From positions 7,976-71,975 of the forward strand of contig CAZMZR010000003.1 of the NCBI GenBank assembly GCA_964570855.1: 64,000 nucleotides of DNA, written 5' to 3'. Position 1 is the first letter of the stretch. Each line of letters opens with the position of its first letter. The notes below the pieces were generated by a model that was not told the DNA's origin, searched no databases, and saw nothing but the letters and a program-made list of their open reading frames with translations. The stretch is from JAFGPS01 sp964570855. Lineage in GTDB: Bacteria > Planctomycetota > Phycisphaerae > Sedimentisphaerales > Anaerobacaceae. Positions 42,622 to 51,843 of the stretch are shown here, piece by piece. Made by a program: the position numbers and the translations under genes.

Positions 42622-43566
42622 TTATCCAATCGCTCTGATAATTCTTGTTCTAATGCCCGCCGGTTTGGCACCTTCAGGTACGACACAATTAACTGCATGA
42701 GGTATAACATTTATTTGGACCGGCAGGAATGGGCCGGGATCACCGTCAATTTCAGTTCGTATGAGTTTAACCTCAGAACTAATTGTAATATTTTTGCCCT
42801 GACGATAAATAACATCCCGGCGGTTGGCGTGGTGTTTCAATATTGTCATGATCGAATGTTTAACCAGATGGAGTCGTGATGCACATTTGTAGATACATAT
42901 ATCCAACAGGCCGTCGCCGTAATCGGCATAATGCAAAATTTGCAGACCCACCGCGTATCTTGAAATGTTTCCTATAAAAACAAGCCCCGGACCGTCATAA
43001 ATTTCTTCCCCGTCAACCTGAACTTTCATCGGGGCAAACCTATAGCCCCAGAATGTTCGCCAAATCGGCCAGAAGTAATCAAAGTGATTAATATGCCCGT
43101 CCCGCTGTTCGCTGACCCGCTTTACCACCTCGCCATCAAATCCGAAGCCGGCCACAGAGGTAAAGCATTTTCCATTTACACTTCCGAGATCCAGAGGCCG
43201 AATGTATCCGGCTTCAAATATTTTGATCATAGTTTTTAATTTTTCGTCGAAGCCCAATTCATTAGCCAACAGATTCTCCGTTCCGGAGGGCATTATCAAT
43301 AACGGTTTGTCACTGCCTTCCAGGCCGTGTGCCACTTCTCTGACGGTACCGTCACCACCGGCTGCTATTACTAATGCGCAGTTGTAATCAACTGCTGCAT
43401 CGGTAGCCAGTTCACATGCATGCGCCAGTGATCTGGTAAGGCTGCACCTTACTTCATACCCCCTTTTAACGAGGTATTTCTCAAATCGGTGCCCCATCAT
43501 TTTAGTACAGGTGGCACCGGATTTGGGATTTACTATATATGCAATGTAACCATCATCAGGCTTCAT
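42622..43566 (-). CDS. Diacylglycerol kinase-family lipid kinase
   Basis: The 314-residue protein belongs to the DagK/YegS/LCB5 fold: YIVNPKSGATCTKMM at the start, the signature AAGGDGTVREVAHGL near residue 70, then VMPSGTENLLANELGF-like MPSGTENLLANELGF and SVAGFGFDGEVV. It phosphorylates diacylglycerol, sphingoid or undecaprenol-like lipids with ATP. The substrate cannot be told from sequence. No clear ribosome-binding site precedes the ATG. It lies between a CYTH protein and kdsA on the minus strand. DagK-fold enzymes salvage lipids, consistent with envelope genes nearby. Confidence 0.88.
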   Translation of the reverse strand: MKPDDGYIAYIVNPKSGATCTKMMGHRFEKYLVKRGYEVRCSLTRSLAHACELATDAAVDYNCALVIAAGGDGTVREVAHGLEGSDKPLLIMPSGTENLLANELGFDEKLKTMIKIFEAGYIRPLDLGSVNGKCFTSVAGFGFDGEVVKRVSEQRDGHINHFDYFWPIWRTFWGYRFAPMKVQVDGEEIYDGPGLVFIGNISRYAVGLQILHYADYGDGLLDICIYKCASRLHLVKHSIMTILKHHANRRDVIYRQGKNITISSEVKLIRTEIDGDPGPFLPVQINVIPHAVNCVVPEGAKPAGIRTRIIRAIG

Positions 43567-43604
43567 ATAAGTACAAAAGTGTACATGTCATAAGTCCATA
43601 TGGA

Positions 43605-44156
43605 TTATATTCCTGTTTTTTCCTTCTTAATTCGAAGAAGCTGCTCGGTAATCATGGAAGCATAACTCTTTGGGATATGTGGCAGAGCTTCCAGTCCCAG
43701 GTTTTTTTGAACATGGATTATTTTTTCGTCGTCCGGCCCTTCTATTTCCACAAAATCTCCAAGCACTTCCAACCTGTCCAAAGCAACTTCGCACCCACCA
43801 AGCCGCCATAGACGGCGCTTTTTCTCAACTGTTAACTTTCCTTCGTATCCCAACGCCGAGAGAAGCTTTTGTGTCGATTCTGAGTCATCAACTTCTATTT
43901 CTATTTCCTGTCTCTTTTTGAAATTGCTTTTCTCTTTGGCGCCTTTATATGTCAAAATAAACTTCGTTTTCTCTCCAACAACCTGCCGGCGTAAACGAAG
44001 GCATCGGTCAGTATTGCTTAAGTTCCCGCTGGAATCATCAAAATGAATATCCATCTGCAATTGCTCAGCTACAAATTCGGCACCAAGCTGATGCAGCTTA
44101 TCTTCAATCTCTTGTAACGAATCAACTTTTAGTTTTGCTTCTATTTCAGTAAACAT
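43605..44156 (-). CDS. CYTH-domain protein (class IV adenylate cyclase/thiamine triphosphatase fold)
   Basis: The 183-residue product opens with the CYTH signature FTEIEAKLKV (ExExK), then charged barrel strands such as CLRLRRQVVGEKTKFILTYK, and EIEIEVDD and DFVEIEGPDDE. The fold binds triphosphates in a tunnel with divalent metal; members are CyaB-type adenylate cyclases, thiamine triphosphatases or inorganic triphosphatases. The activity is not predictable. An upstream subtilase gene ends 23 bp away on the same strand. It belongs to the same superfamily fold as VTC proteins, one of which is encoded about 8 kb away. Confidence 0.9.
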   Translation of the reverse strand: MFTEIEAKLKVDSLQEIEDKLHQLGAEFVAEQLQMDIHFDDSSGNLSNTDRCLRLRRQVVGEKTKFILTYKGAKEKSNFKKRQEIEIEVDDSESTQKLLSALGYEGKLTVEKKRRLWRLGGCEVALDRLEVLGDFVEIEGPDDEKIIHVQKNLGLEALPHIPKSYASMITEQLLRIKKEKTGI

Positions 44157-44179
44157 CTATCTGTTTTCTATCTACCTTC

Positions 44180-45556
44180 TCAATTTTCTTTATTGAGTTT
44201 CCGGACGGCATCAATAAAACCAACCGGATTAACAACCGCCCCTGCGTCCGTCTGGACGGCGGTTTTAAGCCACAGATCAACAATCGTCTTGGGATCGATA
44301 TCCGGCTTAACCTGGTAAGCCAAGGCCGCCAACCCCGCCATGTAAGGAGCCGCACAGCTCATTCCCCCTTCCGTATCGTAAGTATAAATTTCCGGGCCGT
44401 GATGACTTGCAGTTGCCTTATTACTTGCAGGTACTAAAAGAACATCGTTTGGTGTACTATATTTTCCCCGTTTATAACTTGATGGATTATCAGGATCCGT
44501 TCCCGAAATAAGTTTAAGTGTACCATATCTAAGCCATTGCCCGCTGCATGTCACAACCAGGATTCCGTTTTGTTCTGCCTTTATTAAAGTTTCCTTCCAA
44601 AGTTCATAATTCTTCTGTTGTAAAAATGTACCTGTAGATATACTGACAACCACTATCTTCTCTGAAGCACCGGCTTCTTTGTTCATCTTTATTATTTTAT
44701 CAATAATATTACAATATATCTTATTATCCGGCATTGCAGTCATACGCATTGCAAAATAGTAAAGCGAAGCTTTGGGAGCTACTCCGCAATTTTTACCAAC
44801 TGCAATACTGGCAAGAGGAGCGCCGTGAATTGCAGGCGACTTATCTAATAAATGCATCTCTTCATATAATACTAATTGGTTTTTATACTCTATGTGGTCC
44901 TTTAATAAAGGCTGATCAAGTATTGCAATACCGATTCCCCTGCCATCAATTCCCTGTTTATGCAAACTGCGAATGCCAAGCCCCGGATTCTTGCCTTCAT
45001 CAAGGATACGAGCCGGATTGAAACCATCAGGCAGCTTGTCAGAATCTGGCCATTTGGTACTGCTGTCAAAGGGCATTTCCGCTAACAGTTCTGCATAATT
45101 TCTCAAATCAAGTTTCTCCAACGATACACCGGCAAATCCCCAGAAGGGATCGAACTTATCAAGGTCCCCTTCGTTCCGAAGGACGATCTGTCGTTCCTGG
45201 CCGATATCGATCCCCTTACGTCCGGCGTTTATCCAAAGCAGGGTAAATGGTGTTGAGAATTCCCTCATTCTGCCAAATCTGGCGCTTATTCCGGGATAGC
45301 TGATATCGAGGATTTCCATGCCGCCATCGTTCTTCTTCGTTTCCTTCGAGGCAGTTCCGAGTAGTGCCTTGAGTTCCTCCGGTGTTGAAAGTTTATAGGC
45401 CAGCTTGCCTTCCGTCGCTGCATGGCGAACAATCTCTGCCAGGCTCGATTTTGTTTCGGTTTCTGCAAAGACGGCTATCTCCAGTAGTGACAACAAAAGT
45501 CCAAACGCGAATATTGTCACCAATGGTCTTCGTTTGAATGTGCTCATACCAAACAC
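44180..45556 (-). CDS. Secreted S8 (subtilisin-like) peptidase with altered oxyanion residue
   Basis: The 458-residue protein has a signal peptide (TIFAFGLLLSLLEIAVFAE) and an N-terminal domain of about 180 residues. The S8 domain follows: D214 in GIGIAILDQPLL, H244 in PAIHGAPLASI and S400 in EGGMSCAAPYMAG. The place normally held by the oxyanion-hole Asn (AAGN) reads CSGQ, with Gln340. The start is GTG at 45556 or, better spaced from AAAGGA, ATG at 45547. No propeptide domain is obvious. It lies 12 bp behind leuS and ahead of the CYTH gene. Confidence 0.8.
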   Translation of the reverse strand: MFGMSTFKRRPLVTIFAFGLLLSLLEIAVFAETETKSSLAEIVRHAATEGKLAYKLSTPEELKALLGTASKETKKNDGGMEILDISYPGISARFGRMREFSTPFTLLWINAGRKGIDIGQERQIVLRNEGDLDKFDPFWGFAGVSLEKLDLRNYAELLAEMPFDSSTKWPDSDKLPDGFNPARILDEGKNPGLGIRSLHKQGIDGRGIGIAILDQPLLKDHIEYKNQLVLYEEMHLLDKSPAIHGAPLASIAVGKNCGVAPKASLYYFAMRMTAMPDNKIYCNIIDKIIKMNKEAGASEKIVVVSISTGTFLQQKNYELWKETLIKAEQNGILVVTCSGQWLRYGTLKLISGTDPDNPSSYKRGKYSTPNDVLLVPASNKATASHHGPEIYTYDTEGGMSCAAPYMAGLAALAYQVKPDIDPKTIVDLWLKTAVQTDAGAVVNPVGFIDAVRKLNKEN

Positions 45557-45568
45557 GTCCTTTCCGAT

Positions 45569-48124
45569 TTACATGACGATGTTCACCAATCGGGACTTGA
45601 TGACGATGATTTTTTTCGGCTCTTTGCCTGCCATAGCGGCGATTACTTTGTCACAACTCAGGGCTTTTTGTTTTATCTGCTCCTCGTTAGCATCGGCAGG
45701 CACGACTATTTTATCCTTTATTTTGCCGTTGACCTGAATGGCCAGTTCAATTTCTTTTTCTTTAATAAGCTGCTTATCGTATTCAGGCCAATTCTCATAA
45801 GCCAGGCTTTCTGCATGGCCGAGCTTTGCCCATAGTTCCTCTGAAATATGAGGAGAGAACGGAGAAAGAATCAGAACAAGTTTTTCTACCGCTGTCTTAG
45901 GCATAACCGCGAGTTTATTCAGATGATTGACGAAAATCATCATGGCACTGATCGCCGTATTGAAACCGAAACCCTCAATATCGTCCCCGACTTTCTTTAT
46001 TGTCTGGTTCAGTAATCTAAGTGTCGCCTCATCAGCCTGGACATCCCTTACGGCGCTGTCGATTTCGCCGGTGTCCTTTTCAACAACGGCCCGCCAGAGT
46101 TTCTGCAGAAACCGATGCACACCCTCGACTCCCTGCATGCTCCAGGGCTTGATGGCCTCCAATGGCCCCATGAACATTTCATAAAGCCGCATCGAATCGG
46201 CTCCGTAATCGGTGATGACTTTATCGGGATTGACCACGTTGCCACGGGACTTACTCATCTTCTGGCCATCCTCACCCAAAATCATTCCCTGATTGACAAG
46301 CTTCCTGAACGGTTCCTTGGTGGTGACATACCCTAAATCATAGAGGAATTTATGCCAGAACCGAGAGTACAGCAGATGCAGCACAGCATGTTCGGCACCG
46401 CCAATATATAAATCGACCGGCATCCAGTATTTCTCCTTATCAGGGTCCCAGCCCTGTTTGCTATTGTCCGGGTCGAGATAACGCAGATAATACCAGCAAC
46501 TGCCCGCCCACTGCGGCATCGTATTTGTCTCGCGTTTTGCCTTAGAACCGTCAGGTAAAGTGATATTAATCCAATCGGTGGCATTTGCCAAAGGCGGCTC
46601 GCCTGTACCGGCCGGTTTGTAATTCTTGACCACCGGCAATTTCAAAGGCAAATCTTCCTCCGAAAGCCCGATGATCCGGCCATCTTCGGTATGAACTATC
46701 GGAAACGGCTCACCCCAATAGCGCTGCCTGCTGAAAAGCCAGTCCCGCAGCTTATAGTTGATGGCTTTTGTTCCCTGTCCTCTCTGCTGTAGCCAGTCCG
46801 TTATCTTCTCCTTGAATTCCAATGTGCTTAGTCCGTCGAACCGTCCGCTGTTTATCGCCCTGCCGTCACCGATAAAACACAGCTTGCCTTCTCTGACTAA
46901 TTCGGATTGTTCACTATCTTCCGGATCAACTACCGGGATAATCGACAGATTGAATTTCGTTGCGAACTCGAAGTCACGCTCATCGTGGGCGGGCACGGCC
47001 ATAATAGCACCGGTCCCGTAGCTAATCAAAACATAGTCGCTTATCCAGATCGGAATCTTTTCGCCGTTGACCGGATTGATTGCATAAGCGCCGATAAATT
47101 CACCGGTTTTGTCTTTGGCCAAATCAGTACGATCCAAATCGCTCTTGCGGGCCGCTTCTTCGCGGTATTTTTGAACGGCTTGTTTTTTGTCCTCAGCCGT
47201 AAGTATATCCACGAGCGGATGCTCAGGTGCCATCACCATATATGTGGCGCCGAACAACGTATCGGGCCGGGTAGTAAAAACGCGAATATTTTCATCGAAA
47301 CCATCGACCTTGAAATCCACATCAGCCCCGATACTTTTACCTATCCAGTCAACCTGCAGTTTCTTGATGGATGCCGGCCAGTCAACTTCAACCAAATCAT
47401 CGAGCATCCTTTCAGCGTATTTCGTGATTCTTAGCATCCACTGCCGCATCGGTTTTCTTACTACCGGATACCCGCCCCGCTCACTCAGCCCCCCAACGAC
47501 TTCTTCATTCGCTAAAACCGTCCCCAACGCCGGGCACCAGTTGACCGGCACCTCAGCCTCATAGGCAAGACGATTGTCATCGACGAATTTCTGCCTATCC
47601 TGTTCGCTCAAGCCCTCGGGTATTGGTAAATCTTCAATCGGTTTGGCTTTTTGTTCATTTTCGTCGAAATAGCTGTTGAAGAATTTCAGAAATATCCATT
47701 GTGTCCACCTGTAATAATTCGGATCAGTGGTATTGACTTCCCGGTCCCAATCGTAACTAAAACCAAGCGATTTGATTTGCCTGCGGATATTATCCACGTT
47801 CTTCTGTGTCGTCTCTTCGGGAGCGGTCCCCGTCTGTACGGCGTATTGCTCTGCAGGCAAGCCGAAGGCATCCCAGCCCATCGGGTGCAGGACATTAAAA
47901 CCTTTCATTCGTTTATAGCGAGCGACAATATCGCTTGCGGTATAGCCCTCTGGATGGCCGACATGCAGTCCCTGACCGCTGGGATAGGGAAACATATCCA
48001 GAACATAATACTTTGGTTTTGTATCATAGCAATCGAGAGCTTTAAACGTCCCGGACTGTTCCCAAAACCGTTGCCATTTCTTCTCAATTTCGTTAAATTT
48101 ATATATTACCGTCATCGAACGCAT
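45569..48124 (-). CDS. leuS: Leucyl-tRNA synthetase
   Basis: LeuRS charges tRNA-Leu. The class I motifs are PSGQGLHVGHPEGY (HIGH) near residue 50 and KMSKSRGNVV near 615. The editing domain has TTRPDTLFGATYMVMAPEHP and AIMAVPAHDERD. At 851 residues the size is standard for bacterial LeuRS. The start is the ATG at 48124, with AAAGGA three bases before it; the Met at 48115 begins the conserved region and is also possible. It precedes the subtilase by 12 bp. Confidence 0.96.
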   Translation of the reverse strand: MRSMTVIYKFNEIEKKWQRFWEQSGTFKALDCYDTKPKYYVLDMFPYPSGQGLHVGHPEGYTASDIVARYKRMKGFNVLHPMGWDAFGLPAEQYAVQTGTAPEETTQKNVDNIRRQIKSLGFSYDWDREVNTTDPNYYRWTQWIFLKFFNSYFDENEQKAKPIEDLPIPEGLSEQDRQKFVDDNRLAYEAEVPVNWCPALGTVLANEEVVGGLSERGGYPVVRKPMRQWMLRITKYAERMLDDLVEVDWPASIKKLQVDWIGKSIGADVDFKVDGFDENIRVFTTRPDTLFGATYMVMAPEHPLVDILTAEDKKQAVQKYREEAARKSDLDRTDLAKDKTGEFIGAYAINPVNGEKIPIWISDYVLISYGTGAIMAVPAHDERDFEFATKFNLSIIPVVDPEDSEQSELVREGKLCFIGDGRAINSGRFDGLSTLEFKEKITDWLQQRGQGTKAINYKLRDWLFSRQRYWGEPFPIVHTEDGRIIGLSEEDLPLKLPVVKNYKPAGTGEPPLANATDWINITLPDGSKAKRETNTMPQWAGSCWYYLRYLDPDNSKQGWDPDKEKYWMPVDLYIGGAEHAVLHLLYSRFWHKFLYDLGYVTTKEPFRKLVNQGMILGEDGQKMSKSRGNVVNPDKVITDYGADSMRLYEMFMGPLEAIKPWSMQGVEGVHRFLQKLWRAVVEKDTGEIDSAVRDVQADEATLRLLNQTIKKVGDDIEGFGFNTAISAMMIFVNHLNKLAVMPKTAVEKLVLILSPFSPHISEELWAKLGHAESLAYENWPEYDKQLIKEKEIELAIQVNGKIKDKIVVPADANEEQIKQKALSCDKVIAAMAGKEPKKIIVIKSRLVNIVM

Positions 48125-48346
48125 TTATCCTTTCAACTTTTAATCAATGTTAAAGTTGGTCTTTTGTCATTACACAATAAACCAAAAATCCGGAAAAATC
48201 CATAAAAATCGAATCCCCTCCCATATACAAGTTGAAGAACTGCAATTTGAGTAATGAACAGAATATTACCCTATTATATCAAAAAGGATAAATAGAAATG
48301 AAAATAGTATGATTGGAAAATTACTATTACCTGCGAAATTGATGAA
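48125..48346. other. Intergenic region between tolC-like gene and leuS
   Basis: An AT-rich 222-bp spacer, transcribed in the same direction on both sides. It should contain the leuS promoter and the end of the upstream export operon, but I could not identify a strong terminator hairpin. Confidence 0.4.
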
Positions 48347-49948
48347 TTAACGCTCCCACATTCCGTCGGGTCGTACATAGAGCACGCCGGTATCCCGGTA
48401 GAAATTCAGACTTGCAATAGTGAAATCCACCAAAGCTTCTGTAGCAGCGTTCTGAGCATCAATCAGGTTATTTTGAGCATTGAGCACCCGGCGACTACTC
48501 GCTCGGCCGTATTCGAGCAGCGTAAGGGTGTTATTATAACGTTGACTGGCCAATTCATTAGCTTCGGTCTGTACCTTATAACGATTCGCCGCTTCGGTAA
48601 GGTCACGATAAGCGTTGCGAACTTCCAGTTGAACTATGTCTGTGGCCAGTTCATATTCCCGTTCCCGCCGGTTTAGCGTTATCAAAGCTTTTCGATAAAC
48701 ACTCTGTTCAGGCACGCGATCCAACGGCAGGTCAAGCTCCAACCCAAGACTATAATCTTTACTGTTCCAATCCAAACTCTGGCGATCAGCTTGTTTCGAT
48801 GATGCGGCACCGGCAGAACCGGTTAAATTTAATTCCGCTCGAAGACTGTCGGCGGCAACATAAACTTTACGTCGGGCATCGACGATAGCATCAGCAGTGT
48901 TGACCAGATCCAACCGCCTGAGTAATGCCGTTTCAACAGCTTCGTCATCGGAGAAATCCGGTATGGCCATTTTTAATTTTCTTAAAGAACCGAGGATATT
49001 CGTATCTAACTTTAACTGAGCTGTGGTTGGTAAACTCAATGTTATCTTAATTTCATCGAGGGCTTGTTTATATTGCTTTTCAGCCTGAAGATAAGTGTCG
49101 AAAGCTCCAAGCTTTTCCTGGCGGACTCTTTCCAGCTCCAACTGAGGGACACGACCGGCATTAGCTAATTTATCGACCTTCTCAACGAGCAAATCCATAG
49201 TTTCACAATTTCGCCGGGCGTTTTCCATTGCATCCCACAGTTGCAAAACACTGTAATACTGACTAATCACCGAAACAACAAACCTCTGGCGAAAACGATT
49301 AAAAGACCGTACCTGATACAATGTGTCACGTTCGGCCTGTGTGAGATTCTCCAGGACAACTTCACGTTCGCTGCCGCGAAGTAAAGGCTGCGTAATTGCA
49401 GCACTTAAAATTGAAGTCAATCCACCACGCATATTACCGGTGAGTACATCAGCCCATGCAAGGGCAACTTTTGTACTGATAGCGGTCCCCCGGGCCAGCA
49501 ATTGGTTAAAACCGAAATTCGCTTCAATCCCTACCACTTCATCATTACGGTCCGCCGTGTATCCGCTGGTCACTACACCAAAATACTGTCGCTCGAACTG
49601 ATGACGAGTCAGTCTAAGATCCAGGGCTTTAATGTAGAGATCTTCCTTCTGTGCCTGATATTCACGATTGTAAGCAGTCGCCAAAGCCACCGCCTGCGGC
49701 AGGGTAAGAACACCGGAATCAGGAATTGTTTTTGTGACTTGAATATCGCCGATTGACGGTTTGGTATCACTTACTTTGTAGTTTACTCTGGCACCAAAAT
49801 CATCCCGCCATTTTTGGTCGATAATTTTATAGACTTGTTCGTCGGCTTGCTCTTTATAGTTGTGCTGCGCACATCCGGTCAAACCGCATAAAACCGCCGA
49901 GCCGAATATAATCAAACCGACGAGTTCTCTGGTATAATGCCTGCACAT
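48347..49948 (-). CDS. TolC-family outer-membrane efflux channel
   Basis: The 533-residue protein starts with a lipoprotein signal (GLIIFGSAVLCGLTGCAQH), the cysteine being the lipidation site. Two long coiled-coil repeats follow, typical of outer-membrane efflux proteins: ALATAYNREYQAQKEDLYIK near 90, and LTEAANRYKVQTEANELASQ then RYNNTLTLLEYGRASSRRV in the second half. Such trimers make a beta-barrel and periplasmic tunnel. It is the last gene of the VTC-DUF4956-HlyD-TolC operon and follows the adaptor gene by 13 bp. Synthase-linked export is the inferred role. Confidence 0.9.
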   Translation of the reverse strand: MCRHYTRELVGLIIFGSAVLCGLTGCAQHNYKEQADEQVYKIIDQKWRDDFGARVNYKVSDTKPSIGDIQVTKTIPDSGVLTLPQAVALATAYNREYQAQKEDLYIKALDLRLTRHQFERQYFGVVTSGYTADRNDEVVGIEANFGFNQLLARGTAISTKVALAWADVLTGNMRGGLTSILSAAITQPLLRGSEREVVLENLTQAERDTLYQVRSFNRFRQRFVVSVISQYYSVLQLWDAMENARRNCETMDLLVEKVDKLANAGRVPQLELERVRQEKLGAFDTYLQAEKQYKQALDEIKITLSLPTTAQLKLDTNILGSLRKLKMAIPDFSDDEAVETALLRRLDLVNTADAIVDARRKVYVAADSLRAELNLTGSAGAASSKQADRQSLDWNSKDYSLGLELDLPLDRVPEQSVYRKALITLNRREREYELATDIVQLEVRNAYRDLTEAANRYKVQTEANELASQRYNNTLTLLEYGRASSRRVLNAQNNLIDAQNAATEALVDFTIASLNFYRDTGVLYVRPDGMWER

Positions 49949-49961
49949 GATCTATCTTCAA

Positions 49962-51131
49962 CTATAGCCTTCGTATTCCGACCGTCTCACCTGTAACCAG
50001 CCCCATTTCAGGCGGAGCTTTGATCAGAAACGGCCGACCCCATTGAGGAAAATTCGGATTTCGCCAGAACCTTACCGGCAACTGTTCCACGATTGGTCCA
50101 ACATACGTTATATACGAACGCGCAATCCTTGCCGGCTCACTGCTCTTTATAATCTCAACCTCCATCCCCATGCTAATCCGGCTCACCTGTTCTTCATTTG
50201 CATAGGCTATAATTTCGGTAGGTCTGTCTTCAGTTATCATCAGAATCGGTTCACCTGCTAAAACGGCTTCCGAAGTTCCGTGCATGATTTGACTGACAAC
50301 TCCGTCAAACGGCGCCTTTAATTCCACAGCCTCCCGCAGGTCCAATACCTCAATCTGCTGTAATACTTCGTCCATCCGACGCTCCTGGACCTTTATAGCC
50401 TTACGGATTACACCCAGAGTACCTTCGACCGAGGGATGATACGGCTGGAACTTGACATATTCGTCACGTCGATGTTGAGCTTGTTCTAACGCAGAATTCG
50501 CCTGCGCCAATAGAATCTCGTTTTCTTTTATTTTCGTTGAAAGAGCGTCGTATTGAGTCTGTGTTTTCTGAAGCTCATAAGGCGCAACAGCCTGTTGGCT
50601 GACAAGTTCCTCCGATATTTTCACTTCCAAAGCCAGGTCATTCAAAGTGATTCGGTCAGTTTCAATCAGCGCTCTCAACCTGAGAACATCAAGCCTTGCA
50701 TTCTCGACATCGACCGAGAATCTTCTGCTGTCAATAATACGGTTTGTTTCCCGCTGGGTTTTATCTACGGTGAGGTTGTCCTCGGTAGGAACTAATTGCG
50801 CGGTGAGATGCTCAATCTCTGCTAAAACAGTAGCAAGCTGCGCCTGTAATTGGCTTCGCGGCTGCTCATTATCGAGCATGGTATTGACCACCGCTACTGT
50901 TTGTCCCTGTTTTACATTATCAAACAATCGGACAGGAACACTAACAAGGCGTGCCGGGCAATTTGTTGCGATTTGTTGTCCCTGACCCTGTGCTATTCCA
51001 ATGACTTCGAATCGTTGCGAACGACGCGAAAAAAGCCCCACAACACACAGCACAGCACCCAACCAAACCACGACCGGAAGTATGTGATGGCGCATACGAA
51101 ACGGATAACTTTTAAGATCTACCCTTTTCAT
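49962..51131 (-). CDS. HlyD-family periplasmic adaptor
   Basis: The 389-residue membrane fusion protein has one N-terminal membrane helix (ILPVVVWLGAVLCVVGLF). A biotinyl-lipoyl half-motif (VPVRLFDNVKQGQTVAVVNT), a long helical hairpin (about 90-240) and the second half-motif (LKAPFDGVVSQIMHGTSEAV) follow. The C-terminal barrel includes MGMEVEIIKSSEPARI. It links an inner-membrane component to the TolC-like protein encoded 13 bp downstream. The inner partner is expected to be a transporter, but here only the DUF4956 protein, 7 bp upstream, is available. Confidence 0.9.
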   Translation of the reverse strand: MKRVDLKSYPFRMRHHILPVVVWLGAVLCVVGLFSRRSQRFEVIGIAQGQGQQIATNCPARLVSVPVRLFDNVKQGQTVAVVNTMLDNEQPRSQLQAQLATVLAEIEHLTAQLVPTEDNLTVDKTQRETNRIIDSRRFSVDVENARLDVLRLRALIETDRITLNDLALEVKISEELVSQQAVAPYELQKTQTQYDALSTKIKENEILLAQANSALEQAQHRRDEYVKFQPYHPSVEGTLGVIRKAIKVQERRMDEVLQQIEVLDLREAVELKAPFDGVVSQIMHGTSEAVLAGEPILMITEDRPTEIIAYANEEQVSRISMGMEVEIIKSSEPARIARSYITYVGPIVEQLPVRFWRNPNFPQWGRPFLIKAPPEMGLVTGETVGIRRL

Positions 51132-51138
51132 ACGCTAC

Positions 51139-51837
51139 TTAAACCTCCAGCAACTGTTCCTGCATCATCAGGCTGATATTTTCGAGTCCCTCAACCTTTT
51201 GCAGTTCCGAGAGCAACTGCTGATTCTTCGTTGCATCTCGAATCATCAATTGATAGGCATACTCAACATCGTTCGTTCCATAACCGGTGCCCTGTGCCGA
51301 TATGAGTGTAAAACTTCCACAGAAACGCCTGAGAATAGTAGGAATCGGGCTCTCAGGACCGATATGGGCTTTGGAGACAAAACGCAGAAAACCGTTATGC
51401 GGCTGATGTGTTCCGAAGCCAACCAGATACAGATATAATATTATTAAACTCAGAATAACAGTTCCAACAACGGCAACTGCGTACCGCTGAGAACCTGATG
51501 CCATACCAATGACAAGCGAACAAAAAATGAAGGCTATGTCTCTCGTATCTTTAATAATATTGCGGAAACGTATAATCGCCAGAGCGCCCATCAATCCAAC
51601 AGCCGTGATGATACTTGTACCGATAACAGCCATGACCATTGCTACCACAACGGTTATTACAATCAATGACTGTACAAAAGACCTCGAATAGGACAGGCCG
51701 CTATGTGTGAAGTAATAGACCCAGGCCAGTACCTGACCGAGAACAAATGCCAGCAACAGTGACAAAAGAACCGCTTCAGGTGTAAAAAGTCCTCCGGCTG
51801 AAGGAGTACCTTCTAATATTTCCCAAATCCTATCCAT
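51139..51837 (-). CDS. DUF4956 membrane protein
   Basis: The 232-residue protein has four membrane helices: AVLLSLLLAFVLGQVLAWVY, a second with QSLIVITVVVAMVMAVIGTS, and two more around FIFCSLVIGMASGS and VVGTVILSLIILYLYL. The most conserved stretch is GALAIIRFRNIIKDTRDIAF, typical of DUF4956. A soluble C-terminal domain of about 75 residues follows. DUF4956 genes often neighbour VTC-domain genes, as here; the function is unknown, with a structural likeness to MgtC-type proteins suggested by the RFRxxIKD motif. It is 6 bp from the VTC gene and 7 bp from the HlyD gene. Confidence 0.9.
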   Translation of the reverse strand: MDRIWEILEGTPSAGGLFTPEAVLLSLLLAFVLGQVLAWVYYFTHSGLSYSRSFVQSLIVITVVVAMVMAVIGTSIITAVGLMGALAIIRFRNIIKDTRDIAFIFCSLVIGMASGSQRYAVAVVGTVILSLIILYLYLVGFGTHQPHNGFLRFVSKAHIGPESPIPTILRRFCGSFTLISAQGTGYGTNDVEYAYQLMIRDATKNQQLLSELQKVEGLENISLMMQEQLLEV

Positions 51838-51843
51838 GATTTA

